Shown here: in pieces, positions 10,715 to 22,841 of the stretch
How the letters are laid out: each line of letters begins with the position of its first letter
Numbering within the stretch: position 1 is the stretch's first letter
Assembly: GCA_027943335.1 (NCBI GenBank)
Contig: BSBK01001304.1
Location: forward strand, 616,001 to 680,000
Length of the DNA stretch: 64,000 nucleotides
From: Chamaecyparis obtusa
Lineage: Eukaryota; Streptophyta; Pinopsida; Cupressales; Cupressaceae
Direction of reading: 5' to 3'
The notes under the pieces: model-generated
Told to the model about the DNA's origin: nothing
Database searches by the model: none
Seen by the model: only the letters and a program-made list of their open reading frames with translations
Position numbers and translations under genes: made by a program

Positions 10715-12238
10715 TGATTTAGAACAATAGAAATGGGGGGTGAATTAGTTGTTCTCAGGTCTTGATGTATAAAATAAACTTAAAATCCTTTACTTTAAAT
10801 TAGATCTAACAACCAAAACCAACTCGATCATCACTGATTCAATAATAGAAACATATAACAATGTAGTCCACTACCCAACTATATCTAAATTGCAAAATAT
10901 AGAAATGTTCAAACCATAACATTTACACAAGCATTGACACCAGGATTTATAGTGGAAACCCAATATGGGAAAAACCACTTTGTAACACACTACTATTGTT
11001 TTCACTATTTTGAAGTGAGCTCGGTTAAAAGCCAACCCTATCAAAGGTTACAATACACACTAGTAGGTGTGACCCGGTTAAAGGATTTCAATCACCCTGT
11101 TAAAAGTGAGCCTTGTTATAGGACTTACATACATTCCATTAGAAGGAAACCTTGTTCAAAGGATTTAACAAATAAATGTTAGGTCAACTTTTGTTAAAAG
11201 GATTTTGACTATTACAATGGTTGGAAAGTAGCAGAAATATTGATCTAAAAAATATACAACTCACTTTGCAAATATCAGATCCAATTTCGTACATTAATGC
11301 TAGTTTACTGACTTTGAAACTTTGCCATTTCCATCTCTGATCTTCTTGGAAATTTGCTTCAAGCAACCACCACACTTCTTCTTTAGCCTTTTCTACTTAT
11401 ATAGTCAATAAAACTTACTGATCTTCCAGCATTCTCTTTTCACCCATGCCTTCACATCCAATCTTAGGTTCTTTTTAATACTCATCTTTTGCTGCTTAAT
11501 CTCCTTCGTAAATCTTACAGTTAGGTCAGATTCATTGAATCTACTTGCTTTATGTTCTTCAGCTCATTTTCTAGAATCATCTCAAATCTCTTAAAGATTT
11601 ACAATAGAACATTTTTTAGTGCACTCAATGCTTTCAAAAAATCAATAAATAAAGTCAACACATTTTACATAATCCAAGAATTCAACAATGTCGGCTCCAA
11701 ATTTGAATTCTCTTCAAATATAAAAATGCTGATGCTCGGTCAAGACTGCAATCAACTACTCGGTGTTCATGTAGAAATATCTATCATTACTAAAAATATT
11801 TCCTTGGCTTATACTATCTTCCACGGCAATTAATTGATGTTTGGTGGACACTATAATTTTGCTTGGCATATACTAACTCAGTCGACACTAACATAACTTG
11901 GCTTAAATATGATTTCTCCATTTTTTCTCGGTCAAGCCCAACAGTTTAGTCTTCAAACTTACTAAGATAAACAATACATTGTCTCATCATTGTACAACAT
12001 AGTCAAGTACACTTTGTAGTATCAAGATGACTCAACCTTTCCCTAGGTGCTATTGTTACCAACCTTGCCCCAATCCTTCACAACAATACAATAGATATAG
12101 CACTTTCCTAAGTAGCAACAGTCTTACCAGTTAAGGTTTGACATCAATGATAATATAACAGTTGTTTCAATTGTAGTTTCCAATAGCTACTCCTATAGAA
12201 GTGACCTAATCTTAGTAAATATAAAAGGACCCCAACCA
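10715..12238 (-). repeat. S: solo LTR, Copia-like, minus orientation
   Basis: A 1524-bp segment starting TG and ending CA, flanked by identical TAATA (10710-10714 and 12239-12243), inserted inside R2 ORF2. The left end reads GGGGGGTGAATTAG, the reverse complement of the poly-C motif found at the 3' ends of the R1, K1 and K2 LTRs; this gives the orientation. There is no internal region, so a full element probably lost it by LTR-LTR recombination. Confidence 0.75.
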
Positions 12239-12243
12239 TAATA

Positions 12244-13420
12244 GTAATTTCTACAAATCCTATAAATATAGCTCAAAGGTTGAAGATCTAAAAGAAACTG
12301 AGGTAGTTGACATACGTCTACTTAATTTCTTTATTCATAATGTTGGGATTTAATTTGATACATTTCTAGATACATCTAATCCATGTCAAATGAGTGAAAC
12401 CTTGACCAAAATTGATGAAATCGTAAAGAATCTTGAGTCTCCAAAGATCTCTCAAGAAGAGTCTACTAAAAAAGTGCAGAAAGGACATAAAACACCTAAA
12501 AAAGTATAGGTATCAGAAGGAAAAGAGGAAGAAAAAGGAATAGAAAAGGTAAAGGAAAAACTAAAAGAAAAAGAAATAGAAATAGAAAAGGAAGAACAAA
12601 GAAAAGAAGAGTAAAAACCAAAAGGATTACCAATCACTCCTTTTACTACACCTAGTTTGTTGGCAAGTATCTCTCAATCAATTCCAACAAACTTAGAGGA
12701 GATGGATGTAATAGATCTAATTGAGTGATCAGTACTTTATTTTTCTAAAGAAAAGGAGAAATTAGAGAAGAAGACTGACAAAACTACCAAGACAATCTAG
12801 TGAGCTACACAATTTTTGAGTAAGTTCCTTACTACACCTCGTACACATATTTTAGATCCTATAAGTAGTCTAGATAATGTTCTAAGTATAGTAGAAAAAA
12901 ATTTATACATTAGAGGAAGCAATGAGAATAAAATTAGGAGATGATGTAAAAAGGGTAAGGATAAAAGATACTCTTAATGAGATCAAGGGTGATCTTAATA
13001 AATTGATTATTATTGAAAGGGAAATCAAATCTTGTCTTAAGGATTGAGAAGATCTATATAAGCTTTAGATGACTTTGCGGAAGCATGTGAAGAGTATACT
13101 AGATATTATAACTCATGATGAAGATGTTTTGATAAAAGGCTCTTCAGGTTTTGAAGACAAGAAAATACTAGATATAAATAAGGAAAACAATAAGATTTTA
13201 GATAATATCCATACCCTATAACTTGAAAAGGATATAATTTAGAAAATTTTCTCTTAACCAAGTCTCAAAATATACATAAAGATGTAGAAGAAGCAGACAT
13301 AGCTGTATATGGTCTCAATGCACTAATTTAGGTTTTAGAAGAAATTAAGGCAGCTTGCGATGCATATATGTGGATTTTGAAAAAAAAATACATGGATGTG
13401 TTGCACATAATTCAGTTGTG
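12244..13420 (+). pseudogene. R2 ORF2 remnant, C-terminal part
   Basis: Continuation of the R2 frame after the solo LTR. It carries a strongly charged E/K repeat region (about 12520-12615) and then coiled-coil-like sequence with several stops (TAG, TAA, TGA) and frame changes. At 13296-13351 it reads DIAVYGLNALI, stop, VLEEIK, matching QITAYGLSTLLYVVDSIKK at the C-terminus of R1 ORF2 (7629-7682) at the same distance from the 3' end of the element. The segment SQNIHKDV just upstream also resembles SQNIKNDV in R1. The similarity is limited to short blocks, so R1 and R2 diverged long ago or belong to different subfamilies. Confidence 0.58.
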
Positions 13421-13691
13421 ATTTTGAACACTCACAATTTTGTTATTTTGGTACTTAAATAATTTTGGCACCCTTTTCCATTGATGTCAAAGGGGGAGAT
13501 ATTGAATAAAAAATGTAAGGAAAAAAGAATGTAAAATGCACAAAAAAATAAACAAAAGAAAGGTTTTTGTAGAGATCATGTGCCAAATTTATATGTTGCA
13601 TTTTTGTCAATATTTCCTTTTACATTTTGTCTTGATATTGCACTTAGTCTTTTATTCACTAAGTGTTGCCAATAATGCCAAAAGGGGAGAT
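13421..13691 (+). promoter_or_regulatory. R2 3' region with duplicated polypurine tracts
   Basis: TTGATGTCAAAGGGGGAGA (about 13482-13500) and GCCAAAAGGGGAGA ending at 13690 are two purine tracts about 190 bp apart. The second sits directly before the 3' LTR and should be the functional plus-strand primer. Confidence 0.6.
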
Positions 13692-14803
13692 TATTTCCAA
13701 GTGATCAACACATGAACACATATGCACATATGGAATATTTTCATTTATGGAAAAATTTATCAAATTTATGATCACACATATTGGGCATCATGAATATGTT
13801 TGTATGTAGTTGATGAAGAAAAAATGTCTGATTCTACAAACTATTCCTGTGACCCAGTTTGACATAAAATCTTAGTGAATGTCACAAAGGCTTCTTAAAG
13901 GCATGATATCATAGGTAAATTCTTGAAGGTCATGAATTATTACATATATAAGTTTGAACGTGCTAATATTGTAGCATCGAAGAAAAATGTTTGGTTGATT
14001 GGATGCAAAGATAGTAAATAAAGTATAACTTGTTGGTAATCACTAAGGCCAACTTTATGAGCAATTGGAGATTTTTTTTTGGATGTGCTATTGGATTTAA
14101 GGATGAATAAGGATGCTAATGATGTGTGCAAATGCACATTAAATAATATGATGTTTTTCTAGGGTAATCCAACTAGCTTTTTTAATATACCTCTAACAAG
14201 GTATAATTATACAGATACTTTTTTAATAGGATGAGATGATGATTAAGATGATGTAAATGGATGTGAACTATGAAGTCATCTAAGGAGAAGAGAAGACATC
14301 AAGAGAAAGGAGAACAAGAGGTTTCTTCAAGGAATACTTTGTTAACTCTTTATATTCATGACAATAGATTGATTGTAAGTATTAGTGTACCTATTATACA
14401 ACCCTAATAGGGTTTGATTTCCTTTAACATGGTTGAACTCCTAATGGGGTCAATTCCTTAATAGGGATCACATTGTAGAAGAATCCTAATAAGGTTTATC
14501 CTTCAACCAGGACCTGCCTATCGCAATACTCATCTTCTAACAAGGATATAACTATTAATAGGGTCATTATACTTATAGTGCATATATTTGTGGGTACCAT
14601 CCCCAACAAGGTTTTTCCCTTAACATGTTTTCCTTGAAAAAAATATGGTGTTATGAGTTCTTCAATATTAGTTTATGTTGCATGGTTATTTATCTTATTC
14701 TATATGTTTATATGTTTTTTCAAGAAAGTAATGAAGTTTAAGAGTTTAGTAAAGTACTATAACACTGACTTGGCCCCCCTCTTAGTGTTAAAAAATCCTA
14801 ATA
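13692..14803 (+). repeat. R2 3' LTR
   Basis: Starts TATTTCCAAGTG right after the purine tract (terminal TG mutated to TA) and ends AATCCTAATA after a poly-C run at 14774-14779. It shares ordered blocks with the R1 LTR, such as the GTGGGTACCATCCCC segment near 14590. Its partner LTR is not in the window. Confidence 0.6.
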
Positions 14804-14829
14804 AATCTTATATCCCCCTTAATTTTCAT

Positions 14830-16116
14830 TGTAATCACTGAAAGTAAGGGAAGGTATTTCCATTTATTAATTAGTGAAGGGAATATGAATGGGCTGCATC
14901 TACATCTATCTTTCTACTATAGCTATGGTAGAATCTTTTTTTCATGAGGCTAGAAACTTAAAACAAGTTCTCCAATCCTAGTCGAGGGCTTCAATCCATG
15001 TAATTAAATGGAAGAAGAGCTCCTTTTTTTCATAAATACTCTGGATGATAGACAAAGGAATATTTCTTCTATTCAAGAGTGCAATATTGTTCCCTTCCCT
15101 TCTTTGTACTTGGGTCTTCCTTTGTGGGATAAGACATTAGATTCCTTCTGGCTAGATGGAAAGTCATCTATCTCTCATAGGCAAGAAAAATTACTCTGCT
15201 CAAATCCCTTTTACAAAGTTTAGTCATGTATGCTCTCAACCTCTTTAATATCCCCTCCAAGTTTTCTTAAAAAATGGAAAGTATTCAAAAACACTTTTTG
15301 TGGTCTGGTAAAGAAGAGAGAAAATCAATCCCCTTTCTGGCTTGGGTTAAGGTCTCTAGACCTAAGAACCTTGGAGGTTTAGGCATTATATATATCAAAC
15401 AAATTAAGAATGCCTTTCTAGAGAAATAATTATGAAGAATGTATAGAGAGGAAAAAGAATAGAACACAATCTAGAAAAATAAATACCTCTCTAATTTGCC
15501 CCTTGACTAAATTACTAGGAGGCTTTCAACATTTGTGGTTTTGAAATCTGGATCAATGTTATAAATGATAGAACAGTGGTTCTTGAAGGGGGTAGATGGA
15601 AGGTTAAGAATGGGAGGAAGATCAAGTTTTTGGAATACACTTGGACTCTTGACAATCCTTTGTGAAGCTATTTTGAATATCAAGATCTTATGAATATAAG
15701 TAAAATTTCTATGGTGACAAGGTTATAGATTATATGAGAGGCAAGAGTTGCATGAATCTTCATGAAAATATCAATAATACCCTTAGTGTGCATCAAATAA
15801 TTTATAATAAGGAGGACTCCTTTATTTGGAGGCTCGAATCATTTGGTAATTTTTCTTTGCTTCTTCTTATAGGATTCAAATTCAATATCAACTTAATAAA
15901 CAAGTTCATTATTGGGAGAAAGCCTATCTAATAATTGTCTTATTACAAAAGTTAAGATTTTCTTTTGGCTCTTCCTCTAGAATAAAATTTTAATGATAGA
16001 AAATTTGGTGAAAAGGGGATTCTATATCCCTAATAGATGTTGTCTCTAGTGTAGGGATTGTGAGCTAATTATTCATATCCTTCTAATTTTCTCTTACTCT
16101 TTAGAGATATAGAAAG
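14830..16116 (+). pseudogene. LINE reverse transcriptase, 3' fragment with zinc-binding end
   Basis: Several disrupted frames match the C-terminal part of plant L1-type LINE ORF2. In order: HEARNLKQVL (about 14945), the YLGLPLWDK block typical of LINE RTs (15108-15134), WLDGKSSISHRQEKLL (about 15149), a segment like FLWSGKEEKKRIPL (about 15290), WRLKNGRKIKF-like sequence (about 15600), and finally the RT zinc-binding region (about 15950-16110) with NRCCLC and a downstream cysteine pair. Frames change repeatedly and TAG stops are common. The catalytic RT core and endonuclease are missing, lost on the left next to R2. The right end is cut by chromovirus E, whose left target duplication GAAAG is 16112-16116. 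Inactive relic. Confidence 0.7.
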
Positions 16117-16914
16117 TGATGCAGGAGCATCTTGGGTGTAAGAGCAATCTTGCATCACCCAAAAATATTTTTGGTTTTATTTTCAATAAGGGCTATCTTG
16201 TGCAGAGCTACTATTTATGGAAACTTACTATTTTTAGTAAGTTGGTCATACGATCTCTGAATGTTCTAATTTCACAGGTGGAGGTTCATCTCAATCATTT
16301 TAGCCTACCAGTTGAGTTTCATTGCAACATCATCAATATCACTAAAGTTATTGAGGTTTTTGGGTAGGAAATCTTTCAGGTCATTTTTGAAGGCCTTAGA
16401 GGCTCTGGATCATGATTGACCCCTAGCTAACTAGTGCTTGCGCATGTCAGGCACTGTAGATCTCGTCATGGCATTTCTAAAAAGTGATTATAATAGAAAA
16501 ATGGAGCTATAGTTAAAAAGTTATGGCCTCCAGAAGTTGGGCTACCTAAAAGTATGTTTTTCTTTTGAGCCAACCCTATTGTAAAAAAATTGTGAAAATA
16601 AAATAATTCTATGTTTAGTCAGCCTTAAGGGCTAAATTTCTAGAACCTTCTCGGGTGGTGGAAATTGCCTATATAAAGAAGGTTCGTAGTGTTGTCTAGG
16701 ATAATTCTAGGTAGATCTGGGTAATGATTCAAGGCTTTGTCCTATAGAATATTGTAAGGGGAATGGCCATGTGGCTTTGCATATTGTAATTCTAAAAGTT
16801 TTTAATTCCACATTTGTAGAGATAATAAGAAGGCCATTTTCTATTCTTGCAAATTGTTGTTGTTTCTCTATTTCTATTATGTGTTTGAGGTATTAAGGGG
16901 AGAACCCTTTATCA
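16117..16914 (+). repeat. E 5' LTR
   Basis: 798 bp, starting TGATGCAGGAGCATC and ending CCCTTTATCA. Its first 330 bp are repeated at 21558-21892. Confidence 0.85.
16670..16678 (+). promoter_or_regulatory. Probable TATA box in E 5' LTR
   Basis: TATATAAAG lies about 240 bp before the LTR end in an otherwise mixed-composition stretch, a usual position for the U3/R promoter of a plant LTR. Confidence 0.45.
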
Positions 16915-16916
16915 AG

Positions 16917-16931
16917 TGGTATCAAAGAAGG
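16917..16931 (+). promoter_or_regulatory. E primer-binding site
   Basis: TGGTATCAAAGAAGG starts 3 bases after the LTR end and resembles the initiator tRNA-Met site TGGTATCAGAGC. Confidence 0.7.
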
Positions 16932-17073
16932 ATTTCCTAAGTGTGTAAATAGATCACTGATTGTGAGGCAGTTTGCACTAGGACCCTAGGTTAGGGTTTT
17001 TGTGTAAACAGATTACCGACTGTGAGACAATTTGCACCACAATCATCCTTAGGGTTTCAATGAGCAATGTGAA

Positions 17074-18070
17074 ATGCCTTCACAAAGGGAACATGGTGGA
17101 AGAGCTGGTGTTGGGACACCTAAGGTTAGGGAACCATAGAGACAAGTGTGAGCATTGCAAGAGTAGATTCACAGAGGAATGAATCTTAATGTTAGAGATG
17201 AAAGTGATGATGAAGCTGAAGAAGGAAATTCTGAACAAGGAGAAGTCAAATTTTTTATCAAGAAGAAGAAAGACTTTTCTAAGCCATTTCAAAGATTGGG
17301 AAGAGACCTAAGATTGAGGTTCTGACATTTTCTGGAAATCTTAACCCAAAAAAATTGATCGACTGGATCAATGAGTATGAAGAATATTTTGAATATGAAG
17401 ATATTGAGGATCCTAATTGGGTCAAGTTTGTGAAGGCCAGGCTAAAGGGTCATGCAAATATCTAGTGGCAAGAGATTCGATTGGAGTGAAATAGAAGAGG
17501 AAATGATAAAATCATAAGAGGAAAGAAAATGCAAAGTTTGAAGCAAGTGGGAAGATCTGTCTAGGAGTATACAGAGGTGTTCTATCAAATCCTCATTAGA
17601 ACAAGCCATGCGGAAGTTGATAAGGAGAAAGTTGCACATTACCTTAATGGGTTGAGGCTGAGCATTCAGGAAGAGTTGAATCTAGTTCGAATGAATAGTA
17701 TTACATAGGCATGCCCATTTTCCCTAAAAGTAGAGGAAAAGATGAACAAGAAGTTTGAGAGCAGACAAAATGGAAGAGGTCGTGGTGGATGATCTGGTGG
17801 ACAATCAAATGGAGGCCAAAATGATGATCCAAAAAAAAAGCATGAGGCTATTAGTAGTCAAAATTAGAGAGAAAACAATTCCAATCATTTCTAAGATCAG
17901 AATAATAGAGATCAGAGAGGAAGAGGGAGAGGACAAGGATCTGGAAGGGGAGGCTTTCGTGGAACATATTTTCACTATGGAGAAGAAGGTCATAGGGCAT
18001 TTGAATGTCCTCAACACCAAAGAAGGATAGATAGGAGGAATGAAGGCCAAGCCAGAGTTGCACATGTAGA
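17074..18070 (+). pseudogene. E gag
   Basis: Gag of a chromovirus, read from the ATG at 17074 (MPSQREHGG) with a frameshift near 17300 and multiple stops (for example TAG near 17463 and 17555). The capsid region shows IEVLTFSGNLNPKKLIDWIN and a later block with YLNGLRLSIQEELN, both typical of Gypsy gag. An Arg/Gly-rich tail (about 17875-17960) follows, then a zinc knuckle that has lost its first two cysteines: YFHYGEEGHRAFEC instead of CX2CX4HX4C (about 17965-18010). Gag would form the particle and bind RNA. This copy cannot be translated through. It continues into protease without a clear boundary. Confidence 0.7.
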
Positions 18071-18119
18071 TGAAGATGCCAGATCATCAAATTCTAAATA
18101 TGCTAAAAAAGGAGAAACA

Positions 18120-21100
18120 TTGATTAACAGAAGAGTCCTGTTGAGTGGTGAGAATGAACCTGAGAAAATAAGGAGCTTGTTTCGCAATAGATGGAAGTGT
18201 GAGGGTAAATGTTATGATGTGATTATTGATAGTGGAAGCACTACAAATTTTGTGTCAAAAGAGATGGTGACAAAGTTGAAGCTCAAGAGACAGAAACACC
18301 CACATCCATACCAGATTTCTTGGGTGTAGGATGACCACAAGGTCATGGTTAGTGAACAGTGCCTAGTAAAGTTTGAGATTGGTGAATACCATGATGAGGT
18401 ATTGTGTGATATCATATCTATGGATGCATGTCACATGTTTTTGGTAGGCCATGGTAGTTTGAAAGATGTGTTGTACATGATGGTCATGCGAATACCTATT
18501 CCTTGACAAAGGATGGAGTGCAACATAAGCTAAAGCCATTGAAGGAGACTGAAGAAAAGGTATGTGGTAATGCAAGAATAAATTTTGTTGATAGAAGAAA
18601 ATTTCTAAATGGTATGAGGCATGAGCATGTGTGTTTTTCTTTAGTTCCAAAATATTGTAAAGAGGAAGTAAAAGATGTACCTGTAGAAGTTGTAGATTTG
18701 TTGAATGAGTTTCAGGATGTTGTATCTAATAATGTACCTAATAGATTACCACTAGTAAGGAAGATCAGTCATCAGATGGATTTGATTTTAGGAGCCAGTT
18801 TTCCAAATAGGGCAACACACAGAATGACACTAGAAAAAAGTGAAGAGTTGAATAGACAAGTACATGAGTTGTTATAGAAGGTGTTGATTTAGGAGAGCCT
18901 AAGTCCATGTGTTGTACCAGTAGTATTAGCACCAAAGGAGAATGGAGAATGGAGGATGTGTACAAACTCCAGGGCAATAAACAAGATCACAATCAAGTAC
19001 AAGTTTCCATTACCATGAATGGATGATATTATGGACTATTTGAGGGGAGCTGTGTATTTCTCAAAGATAGATATGAAGAGTGGATATCACCAGATTCAGA
19101 TCAGAGAAGAATATGAATGGAAGGCTGCCTTAAAGACAAAGGAAGGACTGTATGAGTGGTTAGTCATGCCTTTTGGGTTAACCAATGCACCAAGTAGTAC
19201 TTTCATGCGGCTCATGAACGAGGTTCTAAAATATTTTCTGAGTAAGTTTGTCATTGTTTACCTAGATGATATTTTGATCTTTATTAAGACATTGGAGGAG
19301 CATATGATGCATATTCATAGGGTGTTTGAGAAGTTAAGAGAAGAGAAATTGTTAATTAATTTGAAGAAGTGTAGTTTGGTGAAGGAGTTAGTGTATTTGG
19401 GATTTTTAGTTTTAGTAGAAGGTCTAAAAATGGACCTAGAGAAAGTGCAGGCTATCCTTGAATGGCCTATTCCAAGGAGTGCTACTAAGGTAAATATTTT
19501 TTCATGGTTTGGCTAGCTTTTATAGAAAGTTTATTAGAAATTTTAGCAGTATTTGTGGACCCTTGACTAAAACAATGAGAGGGGATAGAAAAGAGTTCAA
19601 GTGGACTAATGGGACAGATAAGAGTCTTAAACTATTGAAACAAAAGGTTACAGAATAACCTATTTTAGCACTTCTAAATTTTAATAAGGTGTTTCAAGTA
19701 GACTGTGTTGCTAGTGGTACTATAATAGGAGCTGTTATGAGCCACAAAGGTAAATCTATTGCTTATTTTAGTGAGAAGTTAAATGATGCCAAGAGAAAAT
19801 ATTTTATTTATGATGAGAAATTTTATGCTATAATTAAAGCATTAAAGAAGTGGATACACTATCTACTTCCTAATGAGTTTGTTTTGTATACTGATCATCA
19901 AGCTTTGCAATATTTGAATAGTTAAGGAAAGTTAAATCAAAGGCATTTAAAATGGATTGAGTTTTTGTAGAGTTAACACATTTGATTTGAAAAATAGGAG
20001 TGCAAAGTCTAATAGGATTGTAGATGTGCTTAGCAGAAGGCAACTATTGCTGACAAAGATGCAGATTGAGGTGGTTGAGTTCAAGGAACTCAAGAAATTG
20101 TATTCAGAGGATCCTAATTTTGGAGAAGCTTGGAAAGCTTGTAAGGAATCTGTTACTCTAGAAAGAACAAAGTGGTTGGATTTCATCATTCAGGATGATA
20201 TGCTATTTAGAGGGAGTCAGTTGTGCATTCCAAAAAGTTCTATGAGCGAGAATCTCATCAAGGAGAAGCATAGCCAAGGATTGACTGGACATTTTGGTCA
20301 TGACAAAACCTTTTCTTTGGTTAGTGAGAATTATTCTTGGGCATAGTTGCAGCAAGATGTCAAGAAGTTTGTACAAAGTTGCAGAGTATTTCAAATGATG
20401 AAAGGAGTGTAGCAGAATACAGGCTTGTATCAACCATTACATGTACTAGAGAAACTTTGGGAGGATATTAGTATGGATTTTGTTCTAGGTTTACCGAGGA
20501 CTTAACAGAGACATGATTCAATTTTTATGGTGATTGATAGATTTTCAAAGATGGCACATTTCATTCCCTATAAGAAGACTAATGATGTTGTTCATGTAGT
20601 AGAATTGTTTTCCAGAGTAGTGAGACTACATTGTTTGCCAAAGACCATAGTTTCAGATCAAGACACTAAGTTTGTTGGATATTTCTGGTGCACATTGTGG
20701 AAGAAGTTGAAGATAGATTTGAAGTTTAGTTCATTGCATCATCCACAGACTAATGGATAGATAGAGGTGGTGAATAGGATTTTGGGGAATTTGCTGAGAT
20801 GTTTGGTTAGAGATAAGTCAATGGGATGGGATTTTATTTTACCAAAGGTATAATTTACATACAATAATTTTGTTAACAGGAGCACTGGTAAATCACCATT
20901 CTAGATTGTATTTGGAAGTAGTCCTAGAAATGCTTCAGAGCTGAGAAAGATAGATAAAGGAGAAATAAGTAGTGTTGAAGCTAAAGATTTTGCAGAACAC
21001 TTGAAGAACATCCATGAGGAGGTGAGGAAGAACATTACCAAGATGAATGCATAGTATAAGGCTAAGGTAGATGAGAAAAGGATGCATAAGAAATTTTAGG

Positions 21101-21519
21101 TTGGAGATGAAGTCATGGTTCATTTGCAGAAGGAGCGATTTCCAATTGGTACATATAACATGTTGAAAATGAAGAAGTTTGGGCCATGTAAGATACTAAA
21201 GAAGCATGATTCAAGAAATTCATATGAGATCAAGTTGCCTAGTGAGGTGAATATTTCACCAATGTTTAACATTTCATATTTGACAGAGTATCATGAAGGA
21301 GGTGTTGAGAATAAGGTTACACAAGCACAGTGGAGTATTCCAGCAACCATTTCAAACATCAAGGAGATTGAGGATATATTGGATAGTTGTGCTGGTAGAA
21401 GCACAAGGGATAGGACATATGAAGAGTATTTAGTCAAATGGAAAGGATGACCTATTGAAGATTCATCATGGATGACAAGGGAGGAGGTTAACCATCTTGC
21501 TTTTCCTCTGCACACCTGA
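18120..21519 (+). pseudogene. E pol: protease, RT, RNase H, integrase, chromodomain
   Basis: Order of domains: aspartic protease with DSGST at 18228-18242; reverse transcriptase from about 18770 with the motif YLDD at 19259-19270 intact; RNase H around 19689-19925; integrase with an H2C2 region near 20265-20390 (second cysteine of the final pair changed to Phe), a catalytic core starting [10 protein letters not shown] (about 20474) and C-terminal SPMFNISYL; and a chromodomain near 21370-21490 with EEYLVKWKG and EDSSW, which classes the element as a chromovirus. The reading phase changes between 18329 and 18503, between 19516 and 19689, and between 19925 and 19957. Numerous stops, mostly TAG, are scattered through it. 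A chromodomain normally guides integration to chromatin. Inactive. Confidence 0.8.
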
Positions 21520-21557
21520 GTCATGACAGGGTCACTTCTCAAATTACCTTGGGTGTT

Positions 21558-21892
21558 TGATACAGGAGCATCCTGGGTGTAAGAGCAATCTTGCATGACC
21601 CAAAAATATTTTTGGTTTTGTTTTCAATAAGGGCTATCTTGTGCAGAGCTACTATTTATGGAAACTTACTATTTTTAGTAAGTTGGTCATACAATCTCCA
21701 AATTTTCTGATTTCACAAGTCGAGGTTCATCTTAGCTATTTCAGCCTACCAGTTGAGTTTTATTGCCACATCATCAGTATCAATGAAGTTATTGATTTTT
21801 TTGGGTATGAAATCTTTCAGGTCAATTTTTAAGGCCTTAGAGGCTCTGGATCGCGATTAACCCCCGATTGACTAGCGATTGCACATGTCAGG
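21558..21892 (+). repeat. E 3' LTR, left part only
   Basis: Repeats the first 330 bp of the 5' LTR (TGATACAGGAGCATCC onward) up to CATGTCAGG at 21892, where the T LTR begins. The remaining 470 bp of the LTR are not found in the window. Confidence 0.8.
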
Positions 21893-22841
21893 TGTGTGCT
21901 ATAAATGTGTCACACTTCTATGAATCATTACATGCAAGGAAACTCAAGAATGAGCCCTCACAAATCGATCCATAGCTCCCTAGGCATGGAGTGCAAGGGC
22001 TTTTAAGAATGCTCTCAGCTAGAGCTATTTAGCCTATAACCTTGCTAGTAAACCATGCAATGGGAGATTCAAATGAAGACAAGGGCAAGAATGCCAATAA
22101 CCTCAAGAATCAAGAATGAAAATGCAATGCAATGCTATGCTAGAAATGGAAATGCAAGCTAAGCTATGAAAGGAAATATGCAAGTGTTACAACCCAAGCT
22201 AATTAATCTATGTGAGCTAATCTAGAGCATAGAAATGAAGCTAATCTAAGAAAGCATAAATATGAAGCTAAGCTAAGAATGAAAAAATGAGATTTAGAAT
22301 GCAAGAATGAGATGTAGATGCTAAGAATGCTCCAAATCTTCAAAAAGCTCCAAATGTACCTAGAAAACCTGCAGCATAAAGTTAGCATAAAAAGTTGGGG
22401 ATCTAGAATGAAGAAAAGAGCTCTTCTTTTAAAGGAAATGAGAAGGAATGGACCATGGAGATTAAGAGGCAAAAGATTTAATCAAGGGTGGAGCTTGAAA
22501 GAGGAGCAATCCATGTGCACAAATATCCTCCAATGATAAAATAGGAGTTGACTTTTATGTCCATATGAGACAAAAAGTGCTTTCCCCTTTTTTATAAAAT
22601 AAGAATAATGCTTTATTTGTGCAACTTAGGATAAGAGGAAAAGTGGGGGCTTTTATTTATTTAAAAGGGGAGGAAATATTCCTTTTAAATAAATAAAGAC
22701 TTAGGATAAAATGGTTAGCCCATAGAAAATAATCGAATAAATGATAGAGCTAGGATTTGATCAAGAGCAAGCAATTGATGATTCTAGCAAAAATGCTAGC
22801 AAGGGGCTAATAGTCTAGGTGACCATTTTTAGGTGTATACA
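21893..22841 (-). repeat. T 3' LTR
   Basis: On the minus strand it starts TGTATACACCTAAAAATGG, a start I associate with Tat-lineage LTRs, directly after the purine tract GTCAAAGAGGGGAAAA (22842-22857 on the plus strand, reversed). On the plus strand it begins TGTGTGCTATAAATG at the break in E. No second copy is in the window, so the borders rest on these signals. AAGCTAA-like short repeats occur around 22190-22290. Confidence 0.6.

Larger units (their letters stand above)
9876..14803 (+). mobile_element. R2: 5'-truncated diverged relative of R1, split by a solo LTR
   Basis: The segment holds the middle and end of an R1-like second ORF (9876-10709 and 12244-13420), a 3' region with two purine tracts, and a 1112-bp 3' LTR (13692-14803) whose order of motifs matches the R1 LTR: GGGTACCATCCCC, GTGTTATGAGTTCTT, a poly-C run, and an end in CCTAATA. 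The 5' LTR and gag are missing. The left boundary is set by where coding similarity begins and is approximate. Confidence 0.65.
16117..21892 (+). mobile_element. E: Ty3/Gypsy chromovirus, degraded, 3' LTR interrupted
   Basis: A 5' LTR at 16117-16914, primer site at 16917, gag, protease, RT, RNase H, integrase and chromodomain in Gypsy order, then a 3' LTR from 21558 that breaks off at 21892. The target duplication on the left is GAAAG (16112-16116); the right one is not visible because T interrupts the 3' LTR. At least four frameshifts and many stops show it is dead. Confidence 0.85.

Noticed and set aside
10699..12191. Nine-base repeat ATAGCTACT at 10699 and 12183 as a Mutator-type target duplication
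   Set aside because: No terminal inverted repeats or transposase. The TG...CA ends with exact TAATA 5-bp flanks at 10710 and 12239 give a better structure.
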